From positions 297,501-361,500 of the forward strand of contig CAUYUJ010020682.1 of NCBI GenBank assembly GCA_963575745.1: DNA of 64,000 nucleotides. Reading direction: 5' to 3'. Numbering within the stretch: position 1 is the stretch's first letter; each line of letters begins with the position of its first letter. Of the stretch, positions 22,925 to 32,711 are shown one piece after another. The notes beneath the pieces are model-generated. The model saw nothing but the letters and a program-made list of their open reading frames with translations, did no database searches and was not told the origin of the DNA. Source of the DNA: Prorocentrum cordatum. Its lineage: Eukaryota > Sar > Dinophyceae > Prorocentrales > Prorocentraceae. Position numbers and translations under genes: made by a program.

Positions 22925-23650
22925 CTCAGAACTTCGGGCTCCGAGACGCCCTGACTTGATGTGTTCTGGCTCGTTTCGCTTGAGGCGTCCTCACAACTCT
23001 GGATTCCAAGATGTTGTTCGCGAGGTACTCGGGCCCGTTTTGCCCGAGATATCCTCGGAACCCCAGGCTTCGAGATGCCCTGATTTGATGTGCTCTGACC
23101 CGTTTCGCTTGAGACTTTCTCGCAATTCTGGGTTCCAAGACGTGGTTCGCGAGATATTTTGGCACGTTTCGCTTGAGACATCCTCGGATTCTCTGGCTCT
23201 GACCGTTTGGCCTGAGACGTCCTCGCCACTCTGGGTTGAAGATGCGGTTCGCGAAGTGCTCAGGCCCGTTTTGCTTGAGACATCAGACATCCTCGGAACC
23301 CTGGGCTCCGAAGTGCCTTGACTTGAGGTTCGCTGGCCCGTTGGGCTTGAGACATCCTCGCAACTCATACCTCTGGGTTCCAAGATGCGGCTCGCGAAGT
23401 GCTCTGGCCCGTTTCGCCTGATGCATCCTTGGGTTCAAGATTTGGTTCGTGAAGTACTCAGTCCCGTTTCGCCTGCAACATTCTCCTAATCCCGTGCTGC
23501 TGCGAGATGCCCTGAATCGAGGTGTTCTGGCCCGTTTCGCTTGAGACGTTCTCACAATTCTGGGTTCCAAGACGCGGTCCGTGATGTTTTCAGGCACGTT
23601 TCGTCTGAGACATCCTCGGAATCCCTGGCTCCGAGGTGCCCTGACTTGAG
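22925..23650. repeat. 62-bp-unit array, right block, about 11 units
   Basis: CCCGTTTCGCTTGAGACATC recurs near 22970, 23034, 23099, 23163 and on at 61-65 bp; units also hold CTGGGTTCCAAGATGCGG and TTCGCGAAGTGCTC. The array begins 200 bp beyond the LINE 5' side. Confidence 0.9.
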
Positions 23651-24100
23651 GTGACCTGGGTGTAAGTGCGCCACGCTTGAAGGCGACATTGACTGAGTTG
23701 TTGCTGGGGTTGCCCCCCGTGCCGGGAGAAGTTGGGGACCAATAGGAAGTGACAGAACAAACGAGAAGTCGCCATATCGTTAGACCACCAGTCGTCGGCG
23801 TTGTCTTTGTCGGCGTCGGCGTCGACATCGATCGAGGATCGAGGATTGAGGATCTCAGATGTCTTTTGTTCTGCTTTGCCATCTCGGTGCCTCCACGGGC
23901 CTTCCGCGGGAGGCCTCTCCAGTGACCTCCAGGGACCTCTGGGGACTTCTCCGCGCACCTCCGGAGACCATTGGGGGACGCCTTCGGTGAGACGCTCGCG
24001 TCCAGGGTCAAGGGCGCCCTTTCCTCAGAGGGAGAACAGGTGCGGGTGCCGTTCCCATCGCCTCGTTTTCGACCTTTGGGGGCTTCCTGGGAGCCTGGGA

Positions 24101-24200
24101 GGCCCTCGTCGCCGCCGCTGAGCCGGAAGGCCCTTGATTCGTCTAGAGATTCTGGTCAGAACGCGCCCCGGGAGAGTCCAGGGAGTAGTGGTGTCGGCAC
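24101..24200. repeat. CGTCGCC..GCTGG dispersed repeat, copy
   Basis: GCCCTCGTCGCCGCCGCTG, TAGAGATTCTGGTCAGAACG, CGCCCCGGGAGAGTCCAGGG and AGTAGTGGTGTCGG match the family consensus. Confidence 0.8.
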
Positions 24201-24538
24201 CTGTTGGTTTCCCCACTTCCAGCTGCCCACGACCACGGGGTGCTCTGGCTGCCAAGCCCGAGGTTACGTACATATCCACCGACTGGGGAGCCGATGTCCC
24301 ATGGGACCCCTGGGGGCACTGCACATGGGGCCCCGACAGATACCCATATCCACCGCCTCCTCGATTTCCGGGACACTGGTTCCGCTGGCGGAGGGCATTG
24401 AATAAGGTCCAGCCTCGGATCTCGGGTCCGTCGCCTCCGAATTCCCTGAGCTTCAGAACCAATGCAGTGCCTCCTCACCCTCCTCTGCGAGGTTTTGATG
24501 CATTGATCTGAAGGCCAAGGGGGGGGTCTTCGGACGGG

Positions 24539-24692
24539 CCAAGATGAGGATAAACCCGTTCCAGAGCGTTCCAGAACGCTCTCAGAGCGTTCCAGAACGT
24601 TCTGAGAAGGTCGCGGCTCCCGAGACATCCTGAAGAGCCGCCGGATCTCAGAGATTCTCGATTTATCCTCACCCGATTTTTTCGTCGTCTTG
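24539..24692. repeat. Second copy of the GAGGATAA element
   Basis: Contains GATGAGGATAAACCCGTTCC, a 19-bp odd palindrome GAACGCTCT-C-AGAGCGTTC, GAGACATCCTGAAGAGCC and TTTATCCTCACCCGATTTT. The ends CCAAGATGA and TCGTCTTGG are inverted, though the perfect ends of copy 1 are not kept. Confidence 0.85.
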
Positions 24693-24871
24693 GCTTCGTC
24701 TGAAGTGCAGTGCCCGGCCGAGGGGGGGGGGGAGGGCAAGGCCCGCCCCCCCCCCCCGCCTGCTCGTCCGCCCCTCCGTCCTCCCGGCCCCCCCGACGGA
24801 AGGGCTGGAGGCAGCTGAGCGGAAAGGTGCCGAAACGTGGCCAGAGTCCAGCGCAGTCGGACCGAGGTGTC

Positions 24872-25050
24872 AGATCGAGGTCGGTTCAGGGAGGGTGCCT
24901 TGATATTCTTCGCGCTTCTTGGATGTTCGTGTGCATCCTTGGGGAGGGTACCCTCGAGCGATCTTATGGCTTGGGGTGTTTTGGCCGGCGGAGGGTCCCA
25001 TGCTCTTGAAGGGTGATCTTCTGTCCTGGGTCCGGCCGTAGGAAGGAGTG
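24872..25050. repeat. Solo leading segment of the 12.8-kb composite unit
   Basis: AGATCGAGGTCGGTTCAGGG, TGTGCATCCTTGGGGAGGG, GGCGGAGGGTCCCATGC and CTTGAAGGGTGATCTTCTGT match the units at 12769-14100; no foldback follows. Confidence 0.82.
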
Positions 25051-25305
25051 TGAAAGTTCGACATGCGTGGCTGCTGCTTGGGCGGGGGAGCGGGCGGGTC
25101 TGTGCTCAGCGGAGGCTGCAGCACCGCTCAACGACGTGCTGATGCCCGAGCCTGTCACACGTTGGATGCCCTTCCCACGCTCGCGCATCTTGGCTTTGGC
25201 CTTCGGATTCAGCCACGCGTGTGCGCTGTGAAGGGCCTGCGGGCCAGCTCGCCCGAGCCGTTATCCCAGACATCCGGCGTTCCGAAAAAACGAGACGCAT
25301 ATTCT

Positions 25306-25450
25306 TCAGGGTTTTCGGCCTCTCGGGGCACTTACTGGGCCTCTGGGCCGTCAGAAACGAGTCGGGATGAAAAACAGGTCCCAGGGAAGTGGTCCAGTGG
25401 TCGGGGGCCCGTGTCTCGACAAAGTCGATGCGCCAGATGTCTGGGATGAT
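25306..25450. repeat. Dispersed repeat with ACGAGTCGGGATGAAAAA, copy
   Basis: GGGCCTCTGGGCCGTCAGAA, GAGTCGGGATGAAAAACAGG and TCCCAGGGAAGTGGTCC. Confidence 0.7.
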
Positions 25451-25593
25451 ACCCGCTCGCATGAGCGACTGCCCCCCTCCCTCCTCCTTCTTAGCCGACG
25501 ACGACGACGACGAGATGAATGGGGAGGGAGGACGACAGCAACAACGAGGGGCAGGGGGCAGCTGGAGGAGGAGGCTGGATCAGGCGACGAGTT

Positions 25594-25815
25594 CTATACA
25601 TCTCCACCGCCCCTGGCCAGGCCCATCCTGGGCCCGGGATCGGCGCACAGGTGTATTCCTGACCACGCCAGGGGGGCGCACACACCGCTCCGGCGCCCCG
25701 AGTGGGCCTTGCAAGGCACAGTGGGTATGCCTGCCAGTGCCCTGGAGCGGTGCACTACGCGGGGCCTGGGCCGAGGATGGGCCTGGTCCGAGGCAGTGGG
25801 CACGTATGCAGGGGA
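25594..25815. repeat. Diverged relative of the 10687-10825 foldback
   Basis: Starts CTATACATCTCCACCG and shares GGCCCATCCTGGGCCCGGGATCGG-like words (in part) with the 10.7-kb element; carries GGGGGGCGCACACACCG as the counterpart of GGGGGGCGTATGCACCG. The inverted ends are degraded. Confidence 0.55.
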
Positions 25816-26696
25816 GCGAGGGAGGAGGAGAGGGGGGAGGAGGAGGGAGAGGAGGAGGAGGAGGAGGAACAATAATAACAAGAAAACTAGCAGTAATAAA
25901 CATGATTATAGCAAACACAACAATAAGAATAATAATATGAGTCGTAGTGAAGATAACAATGATAACACCAATAAAAACTATGAGTGAGATTCTGAAGGGG
26001 AGGAGGAGGGGAATGAGGAGAGGAGGCGGAGGAGGACACCCTAGGCATCCCCTGTACAGCAGCTCTGTGCACCTTGCCCTCTCAGCCTCTGTACAAGCCA
26101 CCCGACGCATTTGTTTTTACCACTTCGTTCTCAAATAAGCTGCAGGAGCCACACACCAATGCGTAGCTTTGTACTTTGCCTACCTCTCAGCCTGACTTGT
26201 CTGATCTGACTTCGGGGGGATGGCGGTACTTGGGTGCTTTACAGGCTCTACGGTTATTGGGGAAGGGAGGACGTACGGCTACCCCACTTGGGTCTCTGTG
26301 TACAGGCCCTCCCTTCACAGGGACCCTGTACCACCTCATGAGCCATTGTGGCTTTCAGTTCGCAGTTTACCGACCTTTGGCAGTCACCCGACGCCACGTC
26401 TTACCTTGCATCTTACCTACTGCTCACCTGCTTTTAGCAAGGCAGCTGGCACCAGAGATCTTATGGGGGCTCAGTTGACGTGGTGGTCGGGGGGGCGGTT
26501 ACTTACTAAGGTACCTTAGCTGCCCTCGGTTCTACTTGGCGGGCGCCTACTCTATGCACCCTGCTGCGCCGCACATCTCTGTTTCTTTCCTCACCCGCGC
26601 CGTCCGCCAGGTATTGCGCCACGCTGGATCTCTACTTATTTTTTTATTTCCCAAATTTCCACAAACGCCAGTTTTCTTACTCAGGTTGGTCTAACG
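25816..26696. other. No gene recognised
   Basis: GGA tract at 25825-25870, AAT/AAC-rich stretch 25870-25985, then unassigned sequence of lower GC. Confidence 0.6.
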
Positions 26697-26850
26697 TTTG
26701 AAGAGGAGGAGGACGAGGAGGAGGAGGAGGAGGGGAAGGAGCAGGAGCAGGAGGAGGTGGAGGAGGACCACGACGACGATGGCGGCGAGGAGGAGGACGA
26801 CTGGTTTACGGCGGCGGCGACAACGACGGCGACGACGACGACGAGCCTTC
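26697..26850. repeat. GA-rich then GACGGC triplet low-complexity block
   Basis: AGG triplets grade into ACGACG/GGCGGCG triplets. Confidence 0.85.
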
Positions 26851-26994
26851 AGAGGGCCCACGGCCCACCCCCGAGAGGGCTGCTCCCGGAGCTGGCCGGC
26901 GCCGCGCGCGGTGCACGGTCATGGGCGCGGCCGTCCTTCTCCCTCTCAAGCAGTGGCTAAGCGTCCTGGCTCGCCTATAGCCCTACCAAGCAAT

Positions 26995-27135
26995 GTTCTA
27001 AGAACCTTTTGTGGTTCCCACGAAGTGTTCTTCGAACATTTCTTGCTGGGAGCGTCTTGTTTTAAAACGTCGGGTTTATGTTCTAAGAACATTGTCGTTG
27101 TTCTTAGAACATTCACGGGTTCTAAGAACATTTCG
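26995..27135. repeat. Cluster of TTCTAAGAAC words
   Basis: TTCTAAGAA or its complement occurs at 26996, 27081, 27101 and 27120, most flanked by ATG/CAT or GT/AC to make near-perfect odd palindromes. Also TGTTCTTCGAACA near 27027. Confidence 0.75.
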
Positions 27136-27264
27136 TGGTAGGCCTGGCAGGCCTATAGGAATGCCGGGACGGTCGGTCCCTGCTCAACTTCCCCCCTCCG
27201 CCCCGCTGAGAAGCTCGGGTGCCCTACCCAGTCCAAGAGCGTGCGGACTCGCTAACGGAGCTTC

Positions 27265-27335
27265 TCGTCTATCAATCGACGATGTATCGCCGATTCCGCC
27301 TCGATGCTTCCCCCCTGAGCTGGTCCCCCCAACGT
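27265..27335. repeat. Fragment of the GCATCGACCCCC repeat family
   Basis: GATGTATCGCCGATTCCGCC then CCCCCCTGAGCTGGTCCCC matches the final part of 40577-40740. Confidence 0.6.
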
Positions 27336-27992
27336 CCCCCTTCGAGCCAGTAGTGGGGCAGGGAGGAAGGGAGGGCGCATTGGGGAGGGGGGAGGGAGAG
27401 GATGATATTGCGTTGCTCATCTCCCGCCCCTCTCCTGGTGACGATACGTGCGGGAGCGTTTTGGATCCCACCCCCTACATGCTGGTGCTCGCGCGCTCAT
27501 TCTGGCGATCGCAGCGCGCGCCTCCGCCCCGAAGTGCCCCATTCCGTCTCAATGCTACCTTTACCCAGGGCCCCATTCCCCCCCCCACCCCAGGGTATCG
27601 ACCGTTTCCAGGAGTAACGATATAAGCCAATCTCGAGAAAGGCTCCTCTACCGATGTTCGAACTATATGCCTTGGCTTATACAGCATACGAAAATATACT
27701 GTACCACGAACAAGGCGCATGTCTGCACGGGCTTTCGAGCCTTGGGATGGCTTGTTGACAATGACAACACATACCTATGACAATGCCTGATACGGTACGG
27801 CTTGTTGACAATGGCTTTGTACTGTAGTTTGACAATGAAGTGGTCATACCGGTATATACCGTATACGGTAAAACAGTGCCCGACGAACGCGGAGACGAGG
27901 AAAGACTTGGCATCGTGCGTGGCCGAGGTGCTACCTGCCACGATCCGTCTACGAGGGTAGAGAATGCCACTGTAGGCCCCATCCAACAAAAA

Positions 27993-28098
27993 GGTATTAT
28001 CCCCCTCCTCGTCCTCCTCCTCTTCCTCCTCTTCCTCCTCCTCGTCCTCCTCTTCCATCTCTTCCTCTCTTCCTCCTCCTCCTCCTCTTCCTCCTTCT
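27993..28098. repeat. TCC-triplet array
   Basis: TCC/TCT triplets, pyrimidine-rich plus strand. Confidence 0.93.
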
Positions 28099-28599
28099 CT
28101 CGCTGCCACAGGGCGCTCCGCGGATGCCCGAGGTGCCCGCTCGTCCGGGCGCCGCCGCCGCCCCTGGACGTGAGGGAAGACACACGATGGCCATGACCAA
28201 GACTTCGCGGGATCTTTGTCGACGCCGACCTTGGTCATGATCCATGTCAGCCGTCGCCGATCCGCGAGGACGAGCCACACATTGACGATGGCCAAGGCGG
28301 AAATTGACCAATATCGACGCCCACGTTTTCGCGTTCGGCCTGGGTCACGGTCATCGTCTTCTCTACCCCCCAGGCACGGAGAACGGGGAGGGCTCGCGCT
28401 TACGGGAGGAGGGCGTTTGGTCTTGGCCATCATTTTGGTATTGGGTCGGAGGAGTTCGATGCATTCGCTGCGACGCTTGATCGGCCAGGTAGCCGAATAG
28501 AACTCGGCGAAGGAGCTTTAGTGTACAGGCGCTTCTCTCTCTCTCTCTCTGTCCTCTTCTCCAGGGGCAGCATCTGGGGGTGGATAGGCTAAGGGCGAG

Positions 28600-28775
28600 A
28601 TGCATCGACCCCCAATCGCCAATTGATCGCCGAGAAGGGCCCGATAGCCCACCCCGCCGAGGACCGTGCGGTTTCGCAATCGCGGGCCTATCGCCGATCT
28701 TCTGGCGACGTGCCGTCGATTCCATGCCGATGTGTGATTCGCCCTGAGCCGATCCCCCCTACCGTTGCTATCTTG
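28600..28775. repeat. Dispersed repeat starting GCATCGACCCCCAATCGCC, copy 1
   Basis: Shares with 40577-40740 the words GCATCGACCCCCAATCGCC, GGGCCCGATAGCCCA, GTGCGGTTTCGC, GATCGCCGAT-like blocks and CCCTGAGCCGATCCCCCCT. Inverted CGCCGATCT words inside suggest foldback potential. Confidence 0.83.
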
Positions 28776-29001
28776 GGCGTTGCGTTAGGGGGGGGATGAA
28801 CGGGGAGAGCGAAGGAAGGTGCACCGCTGGTGCCCTAAAGGGACACCCCTTGGGGCACGAAGGTGCCCGTTTCTCTCTCTCTCTCTCTCTCTCCCCCCCC
28901 CAAGAAAATGATGCTCGCCCCCCCATGACTGCAACGCCTGACCCTTACCTGAGCGACGACACGAAGCGGGGTCGACTGCACCGACAGTCGCACTGACATT
29001 C

Positions 29002-29032
29002 GCAGCTTACGCGCGAATGGCGCGTAAGCTGC
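29002..29032. repeat. Perfect 13-bp hairpin
   Basis: GCAGCTTACGCGC (29002-29014) and GCGCGTAAGCTGC (29020-29032) around a 5-nt loop. No T-run follows, so it is not a recognisable terminator. Confidence 0.85.
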
Positions 29033-29454
29033 CCGCGTAGGGTCGCGTCGCGCGTGAACCCTGGTTTTCATATTGCGTGCCGCGTTGCCGGCCCGCGCAA
29101 GCTGGGGCGTAAGGTCGTTGTAGCGTATCGCGCAAGACCCGTTTCTTCTCGTCGATCATCTTTTTTCATTTCTCGTGTTCTCTCCCGTGCGCCCGCTCAC
29201 CCACGCCCCTTCTCGTACTCTCGTTCACCCACGTGTTCTCTCTCGTTCGCCCATACTCATGTTCTCGTGTTCGTGTTCTCGTTGACCCACCCGTTCTTCT
29301 TTTCATCTCTCGTGCTCTGTCCCTCCACCCGCGCCCGCCGCGCGCAGGTCTCGCCGTGGCCTGGGCCTTGCCGCAGCGGGCGCCGCCTGCCTCATGCCGA
29401 CTGCCGCTGGCGCCATCTCGATGGCGCCGCCGCCCTCACAGGACCGCGGAAGAG

Positions 29455-29595
29455 GCCTCGATCCTCGGCCCTCAACCTTCGACCCTTGATCCTCCTCGAC
29501 CCTCGATTCCCATCGATCCTCGATGCTCCTCGACCCTCGATCCTCCTCGATCCTGTGTCCTCCTCGGTCCTCCTTGCTCTTCGATCCTCGCAGGA
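29455..29595. repeat. TCGATCCTC minisatellite
   Basis: Irregular 9-15 bp units of CTCGATCCTCCTCGACC type. Confidence 0.85.
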
Positions 29596-29789
29596 CAGCG
29601 GAGGTGCCTCTCTCCCGCCCGCCCGCCCCGTCGGCCCCAGCCTCCCGCCTGCGCGTTCGTCGTCGGTTGCTTGCCTCTCCCGTCCTCTTTCCCCCTGCGC
29701 GGGGCAACGCGGCCTGCACGAGACCAGCGTAGCCGCGCACAGAGCAGCCTGGAGGGCCCGTCTGGAGCCCCTTCGCCGCCTGGGGGCCT

Positions 29790-29912
29790 CCTCCTGCCTC
29801 CTCCTCCTCCTCCTCCTCCTCCTCCTCCTCCTCCTCCTCCTCCTCCTCCTTCCACCTCCTCCTCCTCCTCCTCCTTCTCCTCCTCCTCCTCCTCCTCCTC
29901 TTCCTTCCACCT
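29790..29912. repeat. TCC-triplet array
   Basis: Almost pure TCC with two TTCCACC interruptions; a second tract lies at 30068-30121. Confidence 0.95.
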
Positions 29913-29989
29913 CGTGAGCAGCCGATGCCACTGCATGCCCGCTTGCGGCCAGGAGGCTGAGGCGCTGGCCCGGCCGCCGCCCAAGCCCG

Positions 29990-30245
29990 AGGCCAAGAGA
30001 GCGATGGGGCAGGGCGCAGGCCGCCCCCATCCAGCATTCGAGACCCCTTCCAGCTGCGTGCTGGCCCTTCCGCCTCCTCCTCCTCTTCCACCTCCTCCTC
30101 CTCCTCCTCCTCCTCCTCCTTAATTCCTCTCTCCTTCGCCTTCACCGCCTTCGGCCAAGAGAGCGATGGGGCAGGGCGCAGGCCGCCTCCGTCGAACAGT
30201 CGAGACCCCTTCCAGCGGCGTGCTGGTCCTGCCACCTCGTGCCTC
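29990..30245. repeat. Tandem duplication, about 95 bp copied at 162-bp distance
   Basis: GGCCAAGAGAGCGATGGGGC begins at 29991 and 30153; both continue AGGGCGCAGGCCGCC and TCGAGACCCCTTCCAGC, then diverge into a TCC tract in the first copy. Confidence 0.9.
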
Positions 30246-30290
30246 CCTCCTCTGCCTCCACCGCCTCCTCCCGCTCGAGGAAGAAAGCGT

Positions 30291-30441
30291 TGCATACACA
30301 GACTTCCGAAGCTCCGCGCGGATGTCTTGGATCGGCGCTGGACCCCTCTGGCGGCGCCCCTGGAGCGCTCCGGCCAGTGCCGATCCACTGAATCCGCGCG
30401 CTGTTCCGCCGAAAATGTTCGGTTTGGCCGTCATGTATACC
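30291..30441. repeat. CTCCGCGCGGA foldback element
   Basis: Left arm GCATACACAGACTTCCGAAG, CTCCGCGCGGATGTCTTGG, ATCGGCGCTGGACC; right arm GTGCCGATCCACTGAATCCG and a degraded end GTCATGTATAC. Confidence 0.83.
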
Positions 30442-30799
30442 TCTATTTCTTCCTTCCTCCTTCTCCTCCCTCCTCGTTGCCAGGCGCTGCGCGCCGCGCA
30501 TCGGCTGCAGCTGTGGCCCTGCCCCTCCTTCCTGCACGGCGGCACAGTTCGCTGCAACGGCACCCCCGTTGAGGTGGACCTCCGCCGGCACAGCTGCCCT
30601 GCTTCGCCGCCGACGCAAACATTGTGTCTGCTCGCACTGCGGCTGCACAGTCCAGGTCGGCCCCGGGGAGCTCGTTGGGGTCTGCCGAGGGGGGACCCGC
30701 AGAGGCCGTGATAGGCTGGCGAGGGCCCACCAAGGTCAGCACCCGGGTCGGCGGGCTCCTGCGGCTGCTGCAGCCCGCGACAAGGTCTGGGTGCGGCGC

Positions 30800-31075
30800 G
30801 AGGAGAGAGGAGGAGGAGGCGGAGGCGGAGGCGGAGGCGGAGGAGGAGGAGGAGGAGGAGGAGGAGGAGGAGGAGGAGAGGAGGAGGGGGAGGAGAGGAG
30901 GAGGAGGAGGAGGGGGGGGGAGGAGAAGGAGGAGGAGAGAAGGAGGAGGGAGGAGGGAGGGGGGAGGGAGGAGGAGAGGGGGAGGAGGAGGAGGAGGAGT
31001 AGGAGTAGGGAGGGGGATGGAGGAGGAGGGAGGAGGATGGCGGAGGAGGGAGGAGGGAGGAGGAGAGAGGAGGGG
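30800..31075. repeat. AGG-triplet array
   Basis: Purine-only on the plus strand for most of 275 bp. Faces the TCC array at 31300-31432, so the two can pair as a large inverted repeat. Confidence 0.95.
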
Positions 31076-31299
31076 GCTCCTCGCTGCGCGACTGGGCATC
31101 CCGAAGCCGAGGTGCCTCGGCAGTGTGTTTGCAAGTCTCCCCATGCAACCCCACCGGGAGGTCCACGCTTCCCATGTGGGAGATTTTTGAGATAGTCCCA
31201 GGGGGGAAACCTCCGAGCCCCCCTCCCCATCCATGTGTCTGGGCGCCAGGAAGCTCAGAGGAATCTCCATCCTCACACCAGCCCCCTCGCTCCTCTGCC

Positions 31300-31432
31300 C
31301 GCCTCCTCCTCCATCTCCACCTCCTCCTCCTCCTTCTCCTCCTCCTCCTCCTCCTCCTCCTCCCTCCTCCTCGTCCTCCTTCTCCTCCTCCTCCTCCTCC
31401 TCCTCCTCCTCCTCCTCCTCCTCCCCCGGCAT
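31300..31432. repeat. TCC-triplet array
   Basis: Inverted counterpart of 30800-31075. Confidence 0.95.
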
Positions 31433-31653
31433 CCTCCCCCGGCATCCTCCCCCATTCCCCTTCTCCCTCCTTTTCGTTCGCGTTCGCCGCATGGTTCCTC
31501 CTCATCCTCCTTCTCCTGATCATTCATCCTCCCCCTCACCCTCTCCCTCCTGTTCCCTGTGGGTGTTGCCCCTTCCCGCGAAACTGCCGCCGTTTTTTTG
31601 GCTCTGTCGGGGCCCTCTTGACGCGATTAATCGTCGTGTGTACAGTAAACATA

Positions 31654-31876
31654 GATGCGGTCGGAACTTTTTGATAGCGTGTGGTTCCGCGGGTTCTGGC
31701 ACACCACGCTTTGGCGCGAAACGCTATCCACTTGCTGGTTCCCAGCGTCCACGTTCCGAGCCTGTCCGAGCCTCCCGCCCCGCGGAGCGGAGCCACACGC
31801 TTTCCGCTTGCAGGGCATAGCGTGTCGCCAAGGCCGCCGCCGCGACACGCTAAGCAAAAGTTCCCGACCGCATGCG
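31654..31876. repeat. Foldback element with GATGCGGTCGGAAC ends
   Basis: Left arm 31654-31684 (GATGCGGTCGGAACTTTTT, ATAGCGTGTGG) and right arm 31845-31876 (CGACACGCTAAGCAAAAG, TTCCCGACCGCATGC) are inverted with a few mismatches. Interior shares GCCGCCGCCGCGACACGC and CTTGCAGGGCA with 62440-62515. Confidence 0.82.
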
Positions 31877-32653
31877 TAAAACGGCAGCGTTCGTTTCGAT
31901 TGTTTTTGCATTGGTAGCCATAGCAGGTGGCGAGCGCTCCTCCTTCCTGTCTGCGCTTCCTGCTACCGGTGAGCGGTGAAACTCAGTTGGTTGGTGGACA
32001 TATCGCGAGCTACCGAGAGCAGAAACAATGGTTCTCAGTAGTGCGAGGGATGGCAGGAACACGTTCTGTACACTGAGACGACCAAGCCTGGAGCAGTCGT
32101 CTGCCATGGGAGTGCCACATACTCCCTGGAATGGAAGCCCGGCACACAAACAATGTGACCAAGATGTAGATCGCAGGAATCGGGTTTTGAATTTCATGGC
32201 GACGCGTGCACGATTGTACCCCAGGTTGACGCATACGAATGGGCTTGTCCAGCAAAAGACATGGCGCGCCCGATGCCAACAATATGTTTTGCGCCCCGGA
32301 GAGGACGAGCTCAAGAAGCAGGTCGGATACAAGGCAGCTTCCCCGCGCCAGTGGCGCGAGCCCCTCTCTTGCCAACCCGTGGCTGCACCTCTTCGCTGTT
32401 CTTGAGGGGTTCGGCAGGAGGGGATCTGGGGGGAGCTCCGTAGATGTGGAGAAGAGGTGGGAGAAAGAAGAAGGTGGAATAATAAGGTGGGAGAAGGAGA
32501 AGAGGGCAGGAGGTGTGAGAAGGAGAGGGCGAAGGCGGGGATCGGGGAGGAAGGAGGTGGGAGAAGAGAGGAGATCAGAGTGAGGGGGCTTAACCGAACG
32601 GTCATTCACTGTCCCTGGGTGCGCGGTTGAAGTGGAATTCCGCGATGCGGATT
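31877..32653. other. No gene recognised
   Basis: Unique DNA, GA-rich at 32440-32580. No motif found on either strand. Confidence 0.6.
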
Positions 32654-32711
32654 CTTGTTGTTGTTGTTGTTGTGGTTGTTGTTGTTGGTGTTGTTGGTGT
32701 TGTTGTTGTTG
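32654..32711. repeat. TTG microsatellite before 750-bp repeat copy 1
   Basis: Interrupted TTG/GTT triplet tract directly before the first copy; a shorter one lies at 33480-33498. Confidence 0.9.

Noticed and set aside
29002-29032. Rho-independent terminator
   Set aside because: No U-run follows the stem and the genome is eukaryotic.
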